64,000 nucleotides of DNA, taken from contig NZ_BBQI01000094.1 in NCBI RefSeq assembly GCF_001652915.1, positions 1 through 64,000 on the forward strand, in the 5' to 3' direction. The stretch comes from Cupriavidus sp. D384. Lineage in GTDB: Bacteria; Pseudomonadota; Gammaproteobacteria; Burkholderiales; Burkholderiaceae. Under the pieces are notes generated by a model. That model was not told the DNA's origin. It was given only the letters and a program-made list of their open reading frames with translations, and made no database searches. The translations under genes and the position numbers were made by a program. Shown here in pieces: positions 16,400-25,510 of the stretch; the stretch's first letter is position 1; every line of letters begins with the position of its first letter.

Positions 16400-18220
16400 T
16401 CAGGAGCCCTGACGCACCGGAGCCTGTGCGGTGCCGCGCAGGCGTTCACGGTGCGTTTCCTCGTGCAACGCGTGCTCGCTGGGCGCCAGCAGGTCTCGTA
16501 GCGATACGATGCCGACCAGCCGCATGGTGGCCAGGCTGTCGACGACCGGCATGCGTGCCACGCTCAGTGCCGCCATCTGTCCCGCCGCGGCGCGGCCCGT
16601 CTGCGATGGCAGCAGCACGGTGGGCGTTCCCTTTTCGATGTCCCTGACGCCGCCGGTGCCCTGCCCGGCCGCAATCAGGTCGCCGCAGCGCAGGCCGGCA
16701 TCGTCGCCGGCATGGGCGGCCGTGATGGCCGCGCGATGGAGCATGCCCAGCACCCGCCCTTCGGCCACCACCGGATAGGCGCGATGCGCGGCATGGCTGC
16801 CAAAGTGGCGCTCCAGGGCCACGGCCACCGGCACGCCGGCGTCGATCGTCACCACGTCGCGCGTCATCAGGTCTTCCACGTGCGAGCGCTCCAGCGGGTC
16901 GACCCCGTATTCCCGGTAGATGTGCAGGCCGCGGCGCGCAATCTTCTCGGTCATGATGCCGCGCTTCATCGTCAGCACCGAGAAGCCGTAGGCCACTGCC
17001 GTGGTCAGCAGCAGCGGCAGCAGGGCCTCGCTGTCATGCGTCAGGCCAAACGCGAACACGATGGCGGTCAGCGGTGCGCCCAGCACGCTGCCCAGCACGC
17101 CGGCCATGCAGACCAGCGCCCACAGCCCCGGCGAGCCGCCCGGCAGGAACGGGCCCAGCACCACGCCCAGGCCGGCGCCGAGCATCAGCAGCGGCGCCAG
17201 CACCCCGCCCGACGTGCCCGAGCCCAGCGCGGCGATCCAGATCACGGCCTTGACCGCCAGCAGCGCCACCGCCACCTCGATGGCAAGCCGGTTGTTGAGC
17301 AGGTCGCCAATGACGTCGTAACCCACCCCCAGCGCGCGCGGTTCGAAGTAACCGCCGATGCCCACCACCAGGCCGCCAATGGCCGGCCACCACATCCAGT
17401 GCAGGCGCAGCTTGCTGAAGGCATCCTCGGTGCGATACAGCGCCAGCGTCAGGACCGCGCCCAGCACGCCGCACAGCAGCCCCGCCAGCACGCACGAGCC
17501 CAGGGCCACGGTGCCGGCCGCCGCCGTCTGCAGCGGGAACAGCGGGCCCGACTCGAACACGAAGGGCCGCAGGAAGCCGGCCACGGCGCACGCCAGCGCC
17601 ACCGGCAGCAGGCTGCGCGGACGCAGCTCGAACAGCAGCAGTTCGATCGCCAGCAGCACCGCTGCCACGGGCGTGCCGAAGATCGCCGTCATGCCTGCGC
17701 AGGCACCGGCCACCAGCAGCGTCTTGCGTTCGGCGGCGGTCAGGTGCAGGTATTGGGCCAGCAGCGACGCAATCGAGCCGCCCGTCATGATGATCGGCCC
17801 CTCGGCGCCGAACGGGCCACCGCTGCCGATCACGATGCCCGACGACAGCGGCTTGAGCACCGCCACCTTCGGCGACATCTTGCTCTTGCCGAACAGCACG
17901 GCCTCGATGGCCTCGGGAATGCCATGGCCGCGAATCTTGTCGCTGCCGTAGCGCGCCATCAGGCCCACGATCAGCCCGCCCAGCGCCGGTATGGCGATAA
18001 CCCAGGGCCCCAGCGCATGGTGCGCCGGAGAGCGCTCGGCGAACGACAGGGTCTGGAAAAAGAAAAGATTGGTGAAAAAGTGGATCAGGTTGACCAGTAC
18101 AAATGCTGCGCCGGTACTGATGCCGCCGATGACCAGCGCGATGCCTGCCAGCATGGGCAGGCGGCCGTTGACGGCGTAGTCGCGCTTGTCGGAATGGTGC
18201 AATGCGGAATGTTTTGACAT
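16400..18220 (-). CDS. ClC-family chloride channel/antiporter with C-terminal CBS pair
   Basis: The 606-residue membrane protein has about ten or more hydrophobic segments and the ClC selectivity motifs GSGGPFGAEGPIIMTGG (with the gating glutamate present) and GSGTSGGVLAP. After the membrane core, about residues 440-590 form two CBS motifs (VEDLMTRDVVTI and RMPVVDSL...LVGIVSLRDLL), which usually bind adenine nucleotides and regulate transport. The start is the ATG at 18220; its ribosome site is weak. It is divergent from an HPP-family gene that also ends in CBS motifs. Whether it is a channel or a chloride/proton exchanger cannot be told here. Confidence 0.92.
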   Translation of the reverse strand: MSKHSALHHSDKRDYAVNGRLPMLAGIALVIGGISTGAAFVLVNLIHFFTNLFFFQTLSFAERSPAHHALGPWVIAIPALGGLIVGLMARYGSDKIRGHGIPEAIEAVLFGKSKMSPKVAVLKPLSSGIVIGSGGPFGAEGPIIMTGGSIASLLAQYLHLTAAERKTLLVAGACAGMTAIFGTPVAAVLLAIELLLFELRPRSLLPVALACAVAGFLRPFVFESGPLFPLQTAAAGTVALGSCVLAGLLCGVLGAVLTLALYRTEDAFSKLRLHWMWWPAIGGLVVGIGGYFEPRALGVGYDVIGDLLNNRLAIEVAVALLAVKAVIWIAALGSGTSGGVLAPLLMLGAGLGVVLGPFLPGGSPGLWALVCMAGVLGSVLGAPLTAIVFAFGLTHDSEALLPLLLTTAVAYGFSVLTMKRGIMTEKIARRGLHIYREYGVDPLERSHVEDLMTRDVVTIDAGVPVAVALERHFGSHAAHRAYPVVAEGRVLGMLHRAAITAAHAGDDAGLRCGDLIAAGQGTGGVRDIEKGTPTVLLPSQTGRAAAGQMAALSVARMPVVDSLATMRLVGIVSLRDLLAPSEHALHEETHRERLRGTAQAPVRQGS

Positions 18221-18267
18221 GGACGAAAGCCGGGGGCGGCTGGGATGATACGGAGTACAGCCTGCGC

Positions 18268-18290
18268 AATATATCATGCTGTGATACATT
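18268..18290. promoter_or_regulatory. Inverted repeat between divergent ClC and HPP genes
   Basis: AAT-A-TATCA-N5-TGATA-C-ATT forms a near-perfect 23-bp dyad (one mismatched base pair) centred at 18279. It sits 48 bp before the ClC start and about 86 bp before the HPP start and is a good candidate for a dimeric repressor site that coordinates both genes. The cognate regulator is not obvious in the window. Confidence 0.5.
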
Positions 18291-18375
18291 GCCGGGCTCG
18301 GGCCAATGCGCCACGACGCCTGCCCGGCCAATGCGCCGTGCCGCCCCCAACCCTCAAAAGCCGCCCCCGCTTTCG

Positions 18376-19536
18376 ATGCCTGCTGCATTCGACCCGACCT
18401 CATCCGTCGCCGAGGCCCGTGCCTGGCTGCGCACATTTGTCCCCATGCCCATCGCCGCCAGCTGGCGCGAGCGGCTAAAGAGTTGCCTGGGAGCCCTGAT
18501 CGGCCTGGCGCTGACCGAATGGATCTGCCGTCAGTTCCTGCTGGGATTCAACCCGTGGTTTATCGCGCCGATGGGCGCTTCGGCCGTATTGCTGTTCGGC
18601 GTGCCGTCCAGTCCACTTGCGCAGCCATGGTCGATCATCGGCGGCAACCTGGTGGCCGCCACCGTGGGCGTGGCCTGCGCGAAGTGGATCCCAGACCCCG
18701 GCCTGGCCGCCGGCGTGGCGGTGGCCGGCGCCATTGCGCTGATGTTCCAGTTGCGCTGCATACACCCGCCCAGCGGCGCGGTGGCCGTGACCGCCGTGTT
18801 TGGCGGGCCGGCCGTGCAAGCGATGGGCTTCGGCTTCGTGGTGATCCCGGTGGCCATCAATTCGATGCTGCTGCTGCTGACCGCGCTGGCCTTCAACAAC
18901 GTCGCCCGGCGCCGCTACCCGCACCGCCCGCCCGAGCCGGCCGCGCAGCATCACACGAAGGACTTGCCGCCCAGCAAGCGCGTGGGCTTTACCCGGGCCG
19001 ACCTCGATGCGGTGCTGACGGCACGCGGCGAGTTCCTGGACATCGAGGAAGACGATCTCGAGGCCATCCTGGTGGCCGCCGAACTGCGCGCGCATTCGCG
19101 CCGGTTTGGCGAAGTGCTCTGCGGCGACATCATGTCGCGCGACGTGGTGTCGGTGCGTCCGGGCCAGCTGGCCGCCGATGCCTCGGCGTTGATGACGCGC
19201 CATCACATCAAGGCCCTGCCCGTGGTGGATCGTCAGCGCCGCCTGCTTGGCATCCTGACGCAAAGTGATTTCTTCCGCGCATATCGCGTGAACTCCCGCC
19301 GTGTCAATGGTGCGGTGCGCGACCTGATGACCCGTGCCGTGGTCACCGCACGCGCCGAGCATCCCATCGTCAGCCTGGCCCAGGCGTTCTCGGACGGCGG
19401 CCTGCACCACGTGCCGGTGCTGGACGAACGCAACCGCGTGGTAGGCATGGTCACGCAGTCCGACCTCGTCGCCGCACTGCTGCGCCAGAGCGACCAGGCC
19501 ATGGATGCGGCAGAAGCCGCCAGGCCGGCCGGCTGA
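18376..19536 (+). CDS. HPP-family membrane protein with C-terminal CBS pair
   Basis: The 386-residue protein has an N-terminal HPP domain with about five membrane segments (about residues 35-175), including the family name motif in IHPPSGAVAV, and a C-terminal CBS pair (about 250-380: IMSRDVVSVRPG and LMTRAVVTARAE). Some HPP proteins have been linked to nitrite transport; the substrate here is unknown. The ATG at 18376 was chosen, with 18331 as an alternative; neither has a clear ribosome site. It diverges from the ClC gene. Confidence 0.85.
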   Translation: MPAAFDPTSSVAEARAWLRTFVPMPIAASWRERLKSCLGALIGLALTEWICRQFLLGFNPWFIAPMGASAVLLFGVPSSPLAQPWSIIGGNLVAATVGVACAKWIPDPGLAAGVAVAGAIALMFQLRCIHPPSGAVAVTAVFGGPAVQAMGFGFVVIPVAINSMLLLLTALAFNNVARRRYPHRPPEPAAQHHTKDLPPSKRVGFTRADLDAVLTARGEFLDIEEDDLEAILVAAELRAHSRRFGEVLCGDIMSRDVVSVRPGQLAADASALMTRHHIKALPVVDRQRRLLGILTQSDFFRAYRVNSRRVNGAVRDLMTRAVVTARAEHPIVSLAQAFSDGGLHHVPVLDERNRVVGMVTQSDLVAALLRQSDQAMDAAEAARPAG

Positions 19537-19541
19537 TCCAC

Positions 19542-19566
19542 ATCGCCGGGCGCCCTGCCCGGCGAT
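19542..19566 (+). terminator. Strong hairpin after the HPP gene, terminator-like
   Basis: ATCGCCGGGC (19542-19551) and GCCCGGCGAT (19557-19566) form a perfect 10-bp stem with a 5-nt loop six bases after the HPP stop. No T-run follows, so it may stabilise the transcript end or terminate weakly. Confidence 0.5.
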
Positions 19567-19659
19567 CGTTGACTTGGCAAGGGATTACCCGGAGCCCTCA
19601 TCGAATTCCGCTATGCTTACGGCGTTCTCGCAACATGGACGCCGGATGGGCGTGCAACG

Positions 19660-20763
19660 ATGAGCTCCGGACAACTGATTGAAAAGCTTGCCGCTGTCTT
19701 TGCGCTGATCGCCCTGATCGGCGGTTCGCTGCTGGTACTGGCCCCGTTTGCCACCGCGCTGGTCTGGGGGGCGATCCTGGCCTACAGCTCGTGGTACCCC
19801 TATACCGTGCTCACGCGCTGGCTGGGCAACCGCCGCGGGCTGGCCGCGCTGATCTGCGTGCTGATCGCCACGATCATCGTGCTGGGCCCGTTTGTCTACG
19901 CCGGTGCCAGCTTCTCGGCCCATATCGACGAACTGACCGGCCTGGTCAACCGCTATGCCGAACGCGGCCTCCCGCAACTGCCCGAATGGCTCAGCAGCCT
20001 GCCCTATGTGGGTCCGCAGCTGCAGTCGAGCTACGACCAGCTCATCCACGCCGACTCCGAAATGGTGGCCAACCTGCGCAAGCTGATCGCACCGATTGGC
20101 CACGCGGTGCTGGGCGCAGGGTTGTCCATCGGCGGCGGCCTGGGCCAGCTGGCGCTGTCGATCATCCTGGCATTCTTCTTCTACACCGGCGGCGAACTGG
20201 CCGTGGACTGGCTGCGCGGCGGCATGCGCCGGGTGGCCGGCGAGCGCGCAGACCACCTGATGGCGCTGGCCGGCGGCACCATCAAGGGCGTGGTCTACGG
20301 CGTGCTGGGTACCGCGTTCGTGCAGGCCGTGCTGGCCGCCATCGGTTTCTGGATCGCGGGCGTGCCCGGCGCGGCCATCCTGGGCCTGATCACGTTCTTC
20401 CTGTCGGTGGTGCCCATGGGCCCGCCGCTGGTGTGGATTCCGGCCGCGCTGTGGCTCTATCACGGCGGCGAAACGGGCTGGGCCATCTTCATGGTGGTGT
20501 GGGGCGCCGTCGTCGTGGGCATGGCCGACAACGTCATCAAGCCGCTGCTGATCAGCAAGGGCACGGGCCTGCCACTGATCTGGATCATGATGGGCGTGCT
20601 CGGCGGCGCGCTGGCCTTTGGCTTCCTGGGCGTCTTTCTGGGCCCGACGGTGCTCGCCGTGGCCTACGCGCTGCTGCGCGACTGGACCATCGGCTCGCAG
20701 GAACGGCCCGGCGTGACCGACGTGACCCCGGCGCCGCCCTCGCAACTGACTCCGGACGCATGA
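19660..20763 (+). CDS. AI-2E family permease, YdiK-like
   Basis: The 367-residue inner-membrane protein belongs to the AI-2E transporter (PerM/YdiK) family. Hydrophobic segments occur at about 10-55, 65-90, 150-180, 210-265 and 275-345, with a soluble loop around 90-145. The conserved PMGPPLVWIPAALWLY-type segment is near residue 255. Family members have been linked to export of small molecules or ions, and the AI-2 name should not be taken as substrate evidence. Its stop codon overlaps the start of the first pqiA-like gene (ATGA), so it belongs to the same transcript as the Pqi genes. Confidence 0.88.
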   Translation: MSSGQLIEKLAAVFALIALIGGSLLVLAPFATALVWGAILAYSSWYPYTVLTRWLGNRRGLAALICVLIATIIVLGPFVYAGASFSAHIDELTGLVNRYAERGLPQLPEWLSSLPYVGPQLQSSYDQLIHADSEMVANLRKLIAPIGHAVLGAGLSIGGGLGQLALSIILAFFFYTGGELAVDWLRGGMRRVAGERADHLMALAGGTIKGVVYGVLGTAFVQAVLAAIGFWIAGVPGAAILGLITFFLSVVPMGPPLVWIPAALWLYHGGETGWAIFMVVWGAVVVGMADNVIKPLLISKGTGLPLIWIMMGVLGGALAFGFLGVFLGPTVLAVAYALLRDWTIGSQERPGVTDVTPAPPSQLTPDA

Positions 20764-21437
20764 CCGGCCATTCGCACGCTTCGCCACAAGACCCGGCGCA
20801 GGACCTGCACCGGCTTGTGGCCTGCGAGTATTGCGACGCGCTCTACGAGCGCACCGCGCTGGCGCCGGGCGAACGCGCCACGTGCCTGCGCTGCGGCGGC
20901 GTGCTGTATCGCGAGAGCAGCGGTGCCTACCGGCGCCTGCTGCCGCTGGTGGTCACGGCGCTGATCCTGTTCCTGGTATCGAACACGTACCCGATCGTCG
21001 AGATGGACCTGAAGGGCGTGCGCACCGAGACCACGCTCTGGGGCGCCGTGCAGGCGCTGCACAGCGACCACATGACGCTGGTGGCGCTGCTGGTGTTCGG
21101 CACCACGATCCTGTTCCCGCTCTCCGAGATGCTGATGATGTGCTACCTGCTGGTGCCGATGGCGCGCCATCGCATGCCGGCAGGCTTCGACCGCATCGTG
21201 CGCGGCATCCGGCAGACGCGGCCGTGGGGCATGATCGAGGTCTTCATGATCGGCGTGCTGGTGACCGTGGTGAAGCTGTCGACCATGGCCCAGGTGATTC
21301 CCGGCGTGGCGCTGTGGTCGTTCGGCGCGCTGGTGGTGGTGCTGGCCGCGATGCTGTCGTTCGATCCGCGCGATCTGTGGCACTACCTGGAACCGTCCGG
21401 TGCCGACGAGGCCCCGCCCCGGGAGGACGCCCGATGA
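20760..21437 (+). CDS. PqiA-like membrane protein, first half of a split PqiA
   Basis: The 225-residue protein starts with a zinc-ribbon-like element (CEYCDALYE...ATCLRCGG) followed by four membrane segments, which equals one half of E. coli PqiA. PqiA is the inner-membrane part of the Pqi lipid-transport system that works with the MCE protein PqiB. Start and stop overlap the neighbouring genes by ATGA. The second half is encoded by the next gene, so the two products probably assemble as a heterodimer. Confidence 0.88.
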   Translation: MTGHSHASPQDPAQDLHRLVACEYCDALYERTALAPGERATCLRCGGVLYRESSGAYRRLLPLVVTALILFLVSNTYPIVEMDLKGVRTETTLWGAVQALHSDHMTLVALLVFGTTILFPLSEMLMMCYLLVPMARHRMPAGFDRIVRGIRQTRPWGMIEVFMIGVLVTVVKLSTMAQVIPGVALWSFGALVVVLAAMLSFDPRDLWHYLEPSGADEAPPREDAR

Positions 21438-22204
21438 CCGCGCCACGTCCGTCACGCACCGCGCAGGCGCGCGAGCAGCTGGCGCGTTCGCGCCGCATGG
21501 CCGCCGACGTGGTGGCCGAACTGACCGACGACGACGAACGCACGCCGCTGGCACAGGTGCCCACGGCAACATCGCGCGGCCTGCTGTCGTGCCACGCCTG
21601 CGACCTGGTCAGCCCGATCACGCTCGACGGCGAGCCCTGCCCGCGCTGCGGCGCCACGCTCCATCGGCGCAAGCCGGCCAGCCTGGCCCGTACCTGGGCC
21701 TTCCTGCTGTCTGCATTCATCCTGTACATCCCGGCCAACCTGCTGCCGGTGATGGTGACCGAATCGATCCTGGGCACGCAGCGCGACACCATCATGTCCG
21801 GCGTGATCTACCTGTGGCTGTCCGGCTCGCACATGCTGGCCGGCGTGGTGCTGATCGCCAGCATCATCGTGCCGCTGCTGAAGATGCTGATCCTGACGCT
21901 GCTGTTGTCGTCGGTATATTTCAAGTCGACGTGGCGCATCCGGCAGCAGACCCGGCTCTACGCCCTGGTCGAAGTCATCGGCCGGTGGTCGATGCTCGAT
22001 ATCTTCGTGGTGGCGCTGCTGGCCGCGCTGGTTCGTGCCGGCGCGCTCGCCACCATCATTCCCGGGGGCGGAGCGCTGGCCTTTGCCTCCGTCGTCGTCC
22101 TGACCATGCTGGCGTCGCTGTCCTTCGACCCGCGCCTGCTGTGGGATTCGTTCGACACGGACGCCCCCTCGAAATTGCCGGAATCCGACAATGCCCGATC
22201 CTGA
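21434..22204 (+). CDS. PqiA-like membrane protein, second half of a split PqiA
   Basis: The 256-residue protein has a polar N-terminal extension of about 50 residues, then a zinc-ribbon-like element (CHACDLVSP...CPRCGA) and four membrane segments, mirroring the preceding gene. The motif IPANLLPVM is typical of PqiA halves. It overlaps the upstream gene by four bases and the downstream MCE gene by 14 bases, showing tight coupling in the order permease, PqiA half, PqiA half, PqiB, PqiC. Confidence 0.88.
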   Translation: MTAPRPSRTAQAREQLARSRRMAADVVAELTDDDERTPLAQVPTATSRGLLSCHACDLVSPITLDGEPCPRCGATLHRRKPASLARTWAFLLSAFILYIPANLLPVMVTESILGTQRDTIMSGVIYLWLSGSHMLAGVVLIASIIVPLLKMLILTLLLSSVYFKSTWRIRQQTRLYALVEVIGRWSMLDIFVVALLAALVRAGALATIIPGGGALAFASVVVLTMLASLSFDPRLLWDSFDTDAPSKLPESDNARS

Positions 22205-23822
22205 TACCCCCACCCCATCGCCCGGCGTACCCCAGCCCGCGCGCAAACGCCGCGCCCGCTGGCTGCCATCCCTGGTCTGGCTGATCCCGATCGTGGCCGC
22301 CGTGGTGGGCATCTCGCTGCTGGTCAACACACTGACTTCGCGCGGCCCCGACATCACGGTCACGTTCCGCACGGCCGAGGGCCTCACGCCGGGCAAGACC
22401 GCCGTGCGCTACAAGGACGTGGACATCGGGCTGGTCAAGTCGGTACGGCTGGCGTCCGACAGGTCGCATGTACTGGCTTCGATCGAGCTGACCAAGGACG
22501 CCGAGAACTTCGCCGTCAAGGACACCCGCTTCTGGGTGGTGCGGCCGCGTTTTGCCACCAGCGGCGTGTCGGGGCTGGAGACGCTGTTGTCGGGCGCCTA
22601 TATCGGCGTGGATGCCGGCAAGTCCACCGAGGGCAGGCGCAGCTTCACCGGCCTGGAAGTGCCGCCGGTGGTCACCGCCGATGCCTCGGGCCGGCAGTTC
22701 GTGCTGCGTGCGCAGGATCTGGGGTCGCTGGACATCGGCTCGCCGGTCTACTACCGGCGCGTGCCGGTCGGCCAGGTGGTGGCCTACCAGCTGGAGCCGA
22801 ATGGGCGCGACATCACGCTGCGCGTGTTCGTCAACAAGCCCTACGACAAGCTCGTGACCGCCGATACGCGCTTCTGGCACGCCAGCGGCGTGGACCTGAA
22901 GCTCGATGCCGGCGGCCTGAAACTGTCCACGCAGTCGCTGGTCACGGTGCTGCTGGGCGGCGTGGCGTTCCAGGCGCCCGAGAACACCAGCGCCCACGAG
23001 GCCGCGGCCGAGAACACCCAGTACCTGCTGGCCTCGGACCAGGCCGAGGCGATGAAGGAGCCCGAGGAACTGGCGCCCACGCTGGCCGTGCTGAACTTCG
23101 ACCAGTCCGTGCGCGGGTTGTCGCCGGGCGCGCCGGTGGACTTCCGCGGCGTGATCGTGGGCCAGGTGCGCTCCATCGGCATCGAATACCAGCGCGACAA
23201 GAAGGCGTTCCGCATGCCGGTGGTGGTGGAGCTCTATCCGTCGCGCATGGGCTTCCGCGAACGCGACGTGGCCGACGAGGCCCGCAAGCGCACCATCGTG
23301 CAGGCACTGGTCAAGCGTGGCATGCGCGCGCAGCTGCGTACCGGCAACCTGCTGACGGGCCAGCTCTACGTGGCGCTCGACTTCTTCCCGAAGGCGCCGC
23401 CGGCCAGGGACATCGACCTGGACGCCCCGATGCCGGAGTTCCCGACCACGCCGGGCACGTTCGACGAACTGCAGGCCAAGCTGGGCGACATCGTCAACAA
23501 GATCGACAAGGTGCCGTTCGAGCAGATCGGACAGGATGCGCGCACGGTCATCGTGTCGATGAACAAGATGCTGGAGACGGCCGACAAGCTCGTGGCCCAG
23601 CTCAATGGCGACGTGGCGCCGCAAGTGGTGGCCGCGCTGCAGGATGCACGCCGGACGCTGACGGCCGCCAATGGCACGCTGGCGTCGGATGCGCCGTTGC
23701 AGCAGGACACGCGGCGCATGATGCAGGAGCTGACGCGCACGGCGGTGTCGCTGCGCGCGCTGACCGATTATCTGGAACGCCACCCCGAGGCGCTGCTGCG
23801 CGGCAAGACGGAGGACAAATGA
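22191..23822 (+). CDS. pqiB: MCE-domain protein PqiB
   Basis: The 543-residue protein has one N-terminal membrane anchor (about 25-45) and three MCE domains (about 50-140, 165-225 and 290-400), followed by a helical C-terminal region of about 110 residues. PqiB of E. coli forms stacked hexameric rings and a coiled needle that spans the periplasm to move lipids between membranes; the domain count here fits PqiB rather than the single-domain MlaD. It lies between the split PqiA and the PqiC lipoprotein. Confidence 0.93.
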   Translation: MPDPDTPTPSPGVPQPARKRRARWLPSLVWLIPIVAAVVGISLLVNTLTSRGPDITVTFRTAEGLTPGKTAVRYKDVDIGLVKSVRLASDRSHVLASIELTKDAENFAVKDTRFWVVRPRFATSGVSGLETLLSGAYIGVDAGKSTEGRRSFTGLEVPPVVTADASGRQFVLRAQDLGSLDIGSPVYYRRVPVGQVVAYQLEPNGRDITLRVFVNKPYDKLVTADTRFWHASGVDLKLDAGGLKLSTQSLVTVLLGGVAFQAPENTSAHEAAAENTQYLLASDQAEAMKEPEELAPTLAVLNFDQSVRGLSPGAPVDFRGVIVGQVRSIGIEYQRDKKAFRMPVVVELYPSRMGFRERDVADEARKRTIVQALVKRGMRAQLRTGNLLTGQLYVALDFFPKAPPARDIDLDAPMPEFPTTPGTFDELQAKLGDIVNKIDKVPFEQIGQDARTVIVSMNKMLETADKLVAQLNGDVAPQVVAALQDARRTLTAANGTLASDAPLQQDTRRMMQELTRTAVSLRALTDYLERHPEALLRGKTEDK

Positions 23823-24472
23823 TGAAACGTTCGCTGACACTTTGCGCAACGCTGGTGGGCCTGGCGTGGCTGGGCGGGTGCGCCTCGCCCGAGCCGCGCT
23901 ACTACACGCTGGCGACCGGCGCCACGGCAACGGCCAGCAACGCCGCGCCGGGTATCGCCCCCTCCACGCAGCCGCTCTGGATCGAGGTCTCGCCGGTGCG
24001 GGTCCCCGAGCGCCTGAATCGCGCCCAACTGGTGGTGATCGATGGCAAGACCGGCAGTGTGAAGCTGCTCGACCAGTCGCGCTGGTCGTCGCCGTTGCCC
24101 GACGAGCTGCGCGATGCGCTGTCGCAGCAACTGCAGGGCAACCTTGGCGCCGTGGACACCTACCAGCAAGGAATCTCGGACGTAACGCCGGTGTATCGCA
24201 TCACCACCGAAGTGGTACGGCTGGATGCCGATCCGGGCCAGCGCGCGGGCGCTTCGATCGCGTGGACGGTGCGCCGCCTGCCCGATGGCCGCGTGCTGAG
24301 CGGCCGCACCGAGGCCGACCTGCCCGCACCGGGCCAGGTTGACGGCGTGGTCGGCGCCTATCGCCAGATCGTGGCCGCCACGGCATCGGATATCGCGGCC
24401 GGCGTGCAATCGCTGCGCGTGCAGGGCGGTGCGGCCGCTTCTTCCGCCTCCCCCACGTCACCCGCCCGCTAA
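23819..24472 (+). CDS. pqiC: PqiC-type outer-membrane lipoprotein
   Basis: The 217-residue protein has a lipoprotein signal peptide ending in LGGCAS and a C-terminal ABC-transport auxiliary domain (PqiC). YYTL after the lipobox and WIEVSPVRVPERLNRAQLV are typical. The lipoprotein would anchor the PqiB needle at the outer membrane. It overlaps the pqiB stop by four bases; the second methionine at 23822 is an alternative start. It converges on the nucleoside deoxyribosyltransferase gene with an 11-bp gap. Confidence 0.9.
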   Translation: MMKRSLTLCATLVGLAWLGGCASPEPRYYTLATGATATASNAAPGIAPSTQPLWIEVSPVRVPERLNRAQLVVIDGKTGSVKLLDQSRWSSPLPDELRDALSQQLQGNLGAVDTYQQGISDVTPVYRITTEVVRLDADPGQRAGASIAWTVRRLPDGRVLSGRTEADLPAPGQVDGVVGAYRQIVAATASDIAAGVQSLRVQGGAAASSASPTSPAR

Positions 24473-24483
24473 GCGGCGGACCT

Positions 24484-25035
24484 TCAGTCCTCGGGGCCGC
24501 CGTCGGCCTGTGCCTGCGCCCGGCGTGCGGCACGGCGCCGGTCGGCCTCGGCCATCTCTGCCAGGCACGCCTCGGCATCGCCCTTCACCAGCCGCACGCT
24601 GCAGGCCAGCATCAGGTTCATTGGCAGGCCGAAGTTCTCGACCACATAGTCGTTGGCATCGCGCGCATCGCCATCGTCGTCGGTGGTGACGCGCACGCGG
24701 TCAAGCAGCGTTCCGGCATCGGCCGCGTAGCCCCACACCGGTTTCTGCAGCGCCACGGCGAAGCCGACCTCGAATGCCGTGCCGCTGTCGGGCTCGCCGG
24801 GGCCGCGAAAATCGTCGAGATTGGCCATCACCAGATCGGCGCGCCGGATCAGTGCGATATTGGCTTCATAGATCCACTGTGCCGTGTCCGGCCCCGACAA
24901 CCCCGTCGGCGCAGCCTTGTCGAGCGGATAGCAGCCCTCGAAGCCATGCCGGGCGCAAAGCGCCTTCAGATGCTCGCCCCAGGCGAGCGCATCCTTGCGA
25001 AATACGTCGAAACCGGCGAGGTAGATGGTCTTCAT
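24484..25035 (-). CDS. Nucleoside 2-deoxyribosyltransferase family protein
   Basis: The 183-residue protein begins IYLAGFDVFRKDA and contains ADLVMANLDDFRGPGEPDSGTAFEVGFAVAL, the signature region of nucleoside 2-deoxyribosyltransferases, in which the glutamate of the EVGFA segment is the expected nucleophile. These enzymes exchange bases between deoxynucleosides in salvage. The C-terminus adds a charged alanine/arginine-rich tail. It stands alone on the minus strand. Confidence 0.85.
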   Translation of the reverse strand: MKTIYLAGFDVFRKDALAWGEHLKALCARHGFEGCYPLDKAAPTGLSGPDTAQWIYEANIALIRRADLVMANLDDFRGPGEPDSGTAFEVGFAVALQKPVWGYAADAGTLLDRVRVTTDDDGDARDANDYVVENFGLPMNLMLACSVRLVKGDAEACLAEMAEADRRRAARRAQAQADGGPED

Positions 25036-25510
25036 GGCATGTCCTGGGTGGGGGCACGGCGCAAGAATACCTCAGGCGCCCCATCGCATCGCTCCGGCCG
25101 CCGCCGGAACACAAGGCGGAAGACATAAGGGCTGCATTTTATTCGATAGGAAGTATCCGAAATTAATTCGAATTTCTTTCATCGTTATTTCTGCATTATC
25201 CAGCAATCCACGCATATACGCTGCACGTTCCGCGCAAAAATAACATGGGAATATTCCCAAACGACGCCAATCTATCTCGAATATTTCGTAAATCAACGAT
25301 TTAATAAAAAAATTCCAGTAAATAGTATCTGCCTCTGTCAGGAACGGCGATGCGCGCCATCGCGTGTCCGCATGCAGGGTCAGACACGCCCGCTGTTGCC
25401 CCTCATCGTCGCGTTTGCATGCGCGCATCGTCCGGTGCGCCCTGATTCAGGCCGGATGACCTGATCTACCCTGACAAACATCAACCCAGAACCATGACAT
25501 GAGGCTAACA
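25036..25510. other. AT-rich leader region upstream of the fimbrial operon
   Basis: This 475-bp stretch contains no supported gene. From about 25130 to 25330 it is strikingly AT-rich against the GC-rich surroundings. It holds a perfect 14-bp palindrome TGGGAATATTCCCA (25246-25259) and a repeat GAAATT-N6-AATTTC (25159-25176). It must carry the fimbrial promoter and is a natural target for H-NS/MvaT-type silencing or for a local regulator. No invertase gene or flanking recombination repeats were found. Confidence 0.6.
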
